Shown here piece by piece: positions 63,311 through 64,000 of a stretch of DNA of 64,000 bases. The notes under the pieces were generated by a model. That model saw only the letters and a program-made list of their open reading frames with translations, had not been told where the DNA came from and did not search any database. The first letter of the stretch is position 1, and the number at the start of each line of letters is the position of its first letter. Position numbers and translations under genes: made by a program. Source of the DNA: Pseudomonas ekonensis (lineage in GTDB: Bacteria > Pseudomonadota > Gammaproteobacteria > Pseudomonadales > Pseudomonadaceae); NCBI RefSeq assembly GCF_019145435.1, contig NZ_JAHSTS010000001.1:443501-507500 (forward strand), written 5' to 3'.

Positions 63311-63460
63311 ACTGAATCAAGCAATTCGTGTGGGTGCTTGTGGAGTCAGACTGACAGTCAAAAAGATTATCAGCATCACAAGTTACTCCGCGAGAAATCA
63401 AAGATGTAACCAACGATTGCTGAGCCAAGTTTAGGGTTTTCACAAAACCCAACGATGTTT

Positions 63461-64000
<540 letters not shown>

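Overview
The window is chromosomal DNA of a Pseudomonas, most likely from the P. fluorescens complex. The evidence is the high GC content, the gene order from sspB through yraN-lpoA-rsmI-rnpB to the mraZ-lpxC division cluster, REP/REPIN palindromes of the P. fluorescens type, a CyoABCDE oxidase operon, and a partial 16S rRNA of Pseudomonas type at the right edge. There is no prophage, insertion sequence, CRISPR array or large genomic island. Most of it is core genome, with an accessory-looking stretch at about 33.5-38.5 kb.

Layout. 1-3724: end of sspB (+), then a leftward group lpoA, yraN, SIS-domain protein and BON lipoprotein. 3903-5236: rsmI and the RNase P RNA gene. 5535-23535: a rightward division and cell-wall cluster (mraZ, rsmH, ftsL, ftsI, murE, murF, mraY, murD, ftsW, murG, murC, ddl, ftsQ, ftsA, ftsZ, lpxC), mostly overlapping or nearly abutting, with a promoter next to MraZ-type repeats at the front and a strong terminator after lpxC. 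23.6-33.5 kb, leftward: a diguanylate cyclase, an OprD-type porin, a small exported protein, and an MFP-RND efflux operon that carries its own two-component system. 33.5-38.5 kb: a dense repeat zone (an intergenic repeat plus a tandem REP array), a probably structured leader in front of a DUF6124-type gene, a small conserved gene, a PAS chemoreceptor, a cysteine-cluster protein and a small exported protein.

38.6-43.0 kb: cheV with a FliA-type promoter and a co-transcribed GNAT acetyltransferase, then norR divergent from the flavohaemoglobin gene hmp, with three GT-N7-AC NorR-type sites and a sigma54-like promoter. 43.2-50.7 kb: a SnoaL-like secreted protein, dsbB, the cyoABCDE operon and a RidA-family protein. 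50.7-57.0 kb: an unknown 234-aa protein, then a two-component system transcribed away from an operon encoding an exported MsrB, a DipZ-type thiol-electron transporter and an exported MsrA. 57.1-63.0 kb: a LysR regulator and ArgD-like aminotransferase pair, a P-loop kinase-like protein, a PhoD-like phosphatase and two uncharacterised genes. 63.1-64.0 kb: tandem rRNA promoters, boxA and the first 540 nt of 16S rRNA.

Two loci stand out. The leader at about 34514-34716 contains an 8-mer (GTGAGATC) twice and its complement once between them, so two alternative pairings exclude each other just upstream of a DUF6124-type start codon. The msrB-dipZ-msrA operon with its divergent sensor-regulator pair looks like a self-contained periplasmic methionine-sulfoxide repair system with dedicated electron supply and control. 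Functional assignments come from reading motifs and gene order; no database search was run.
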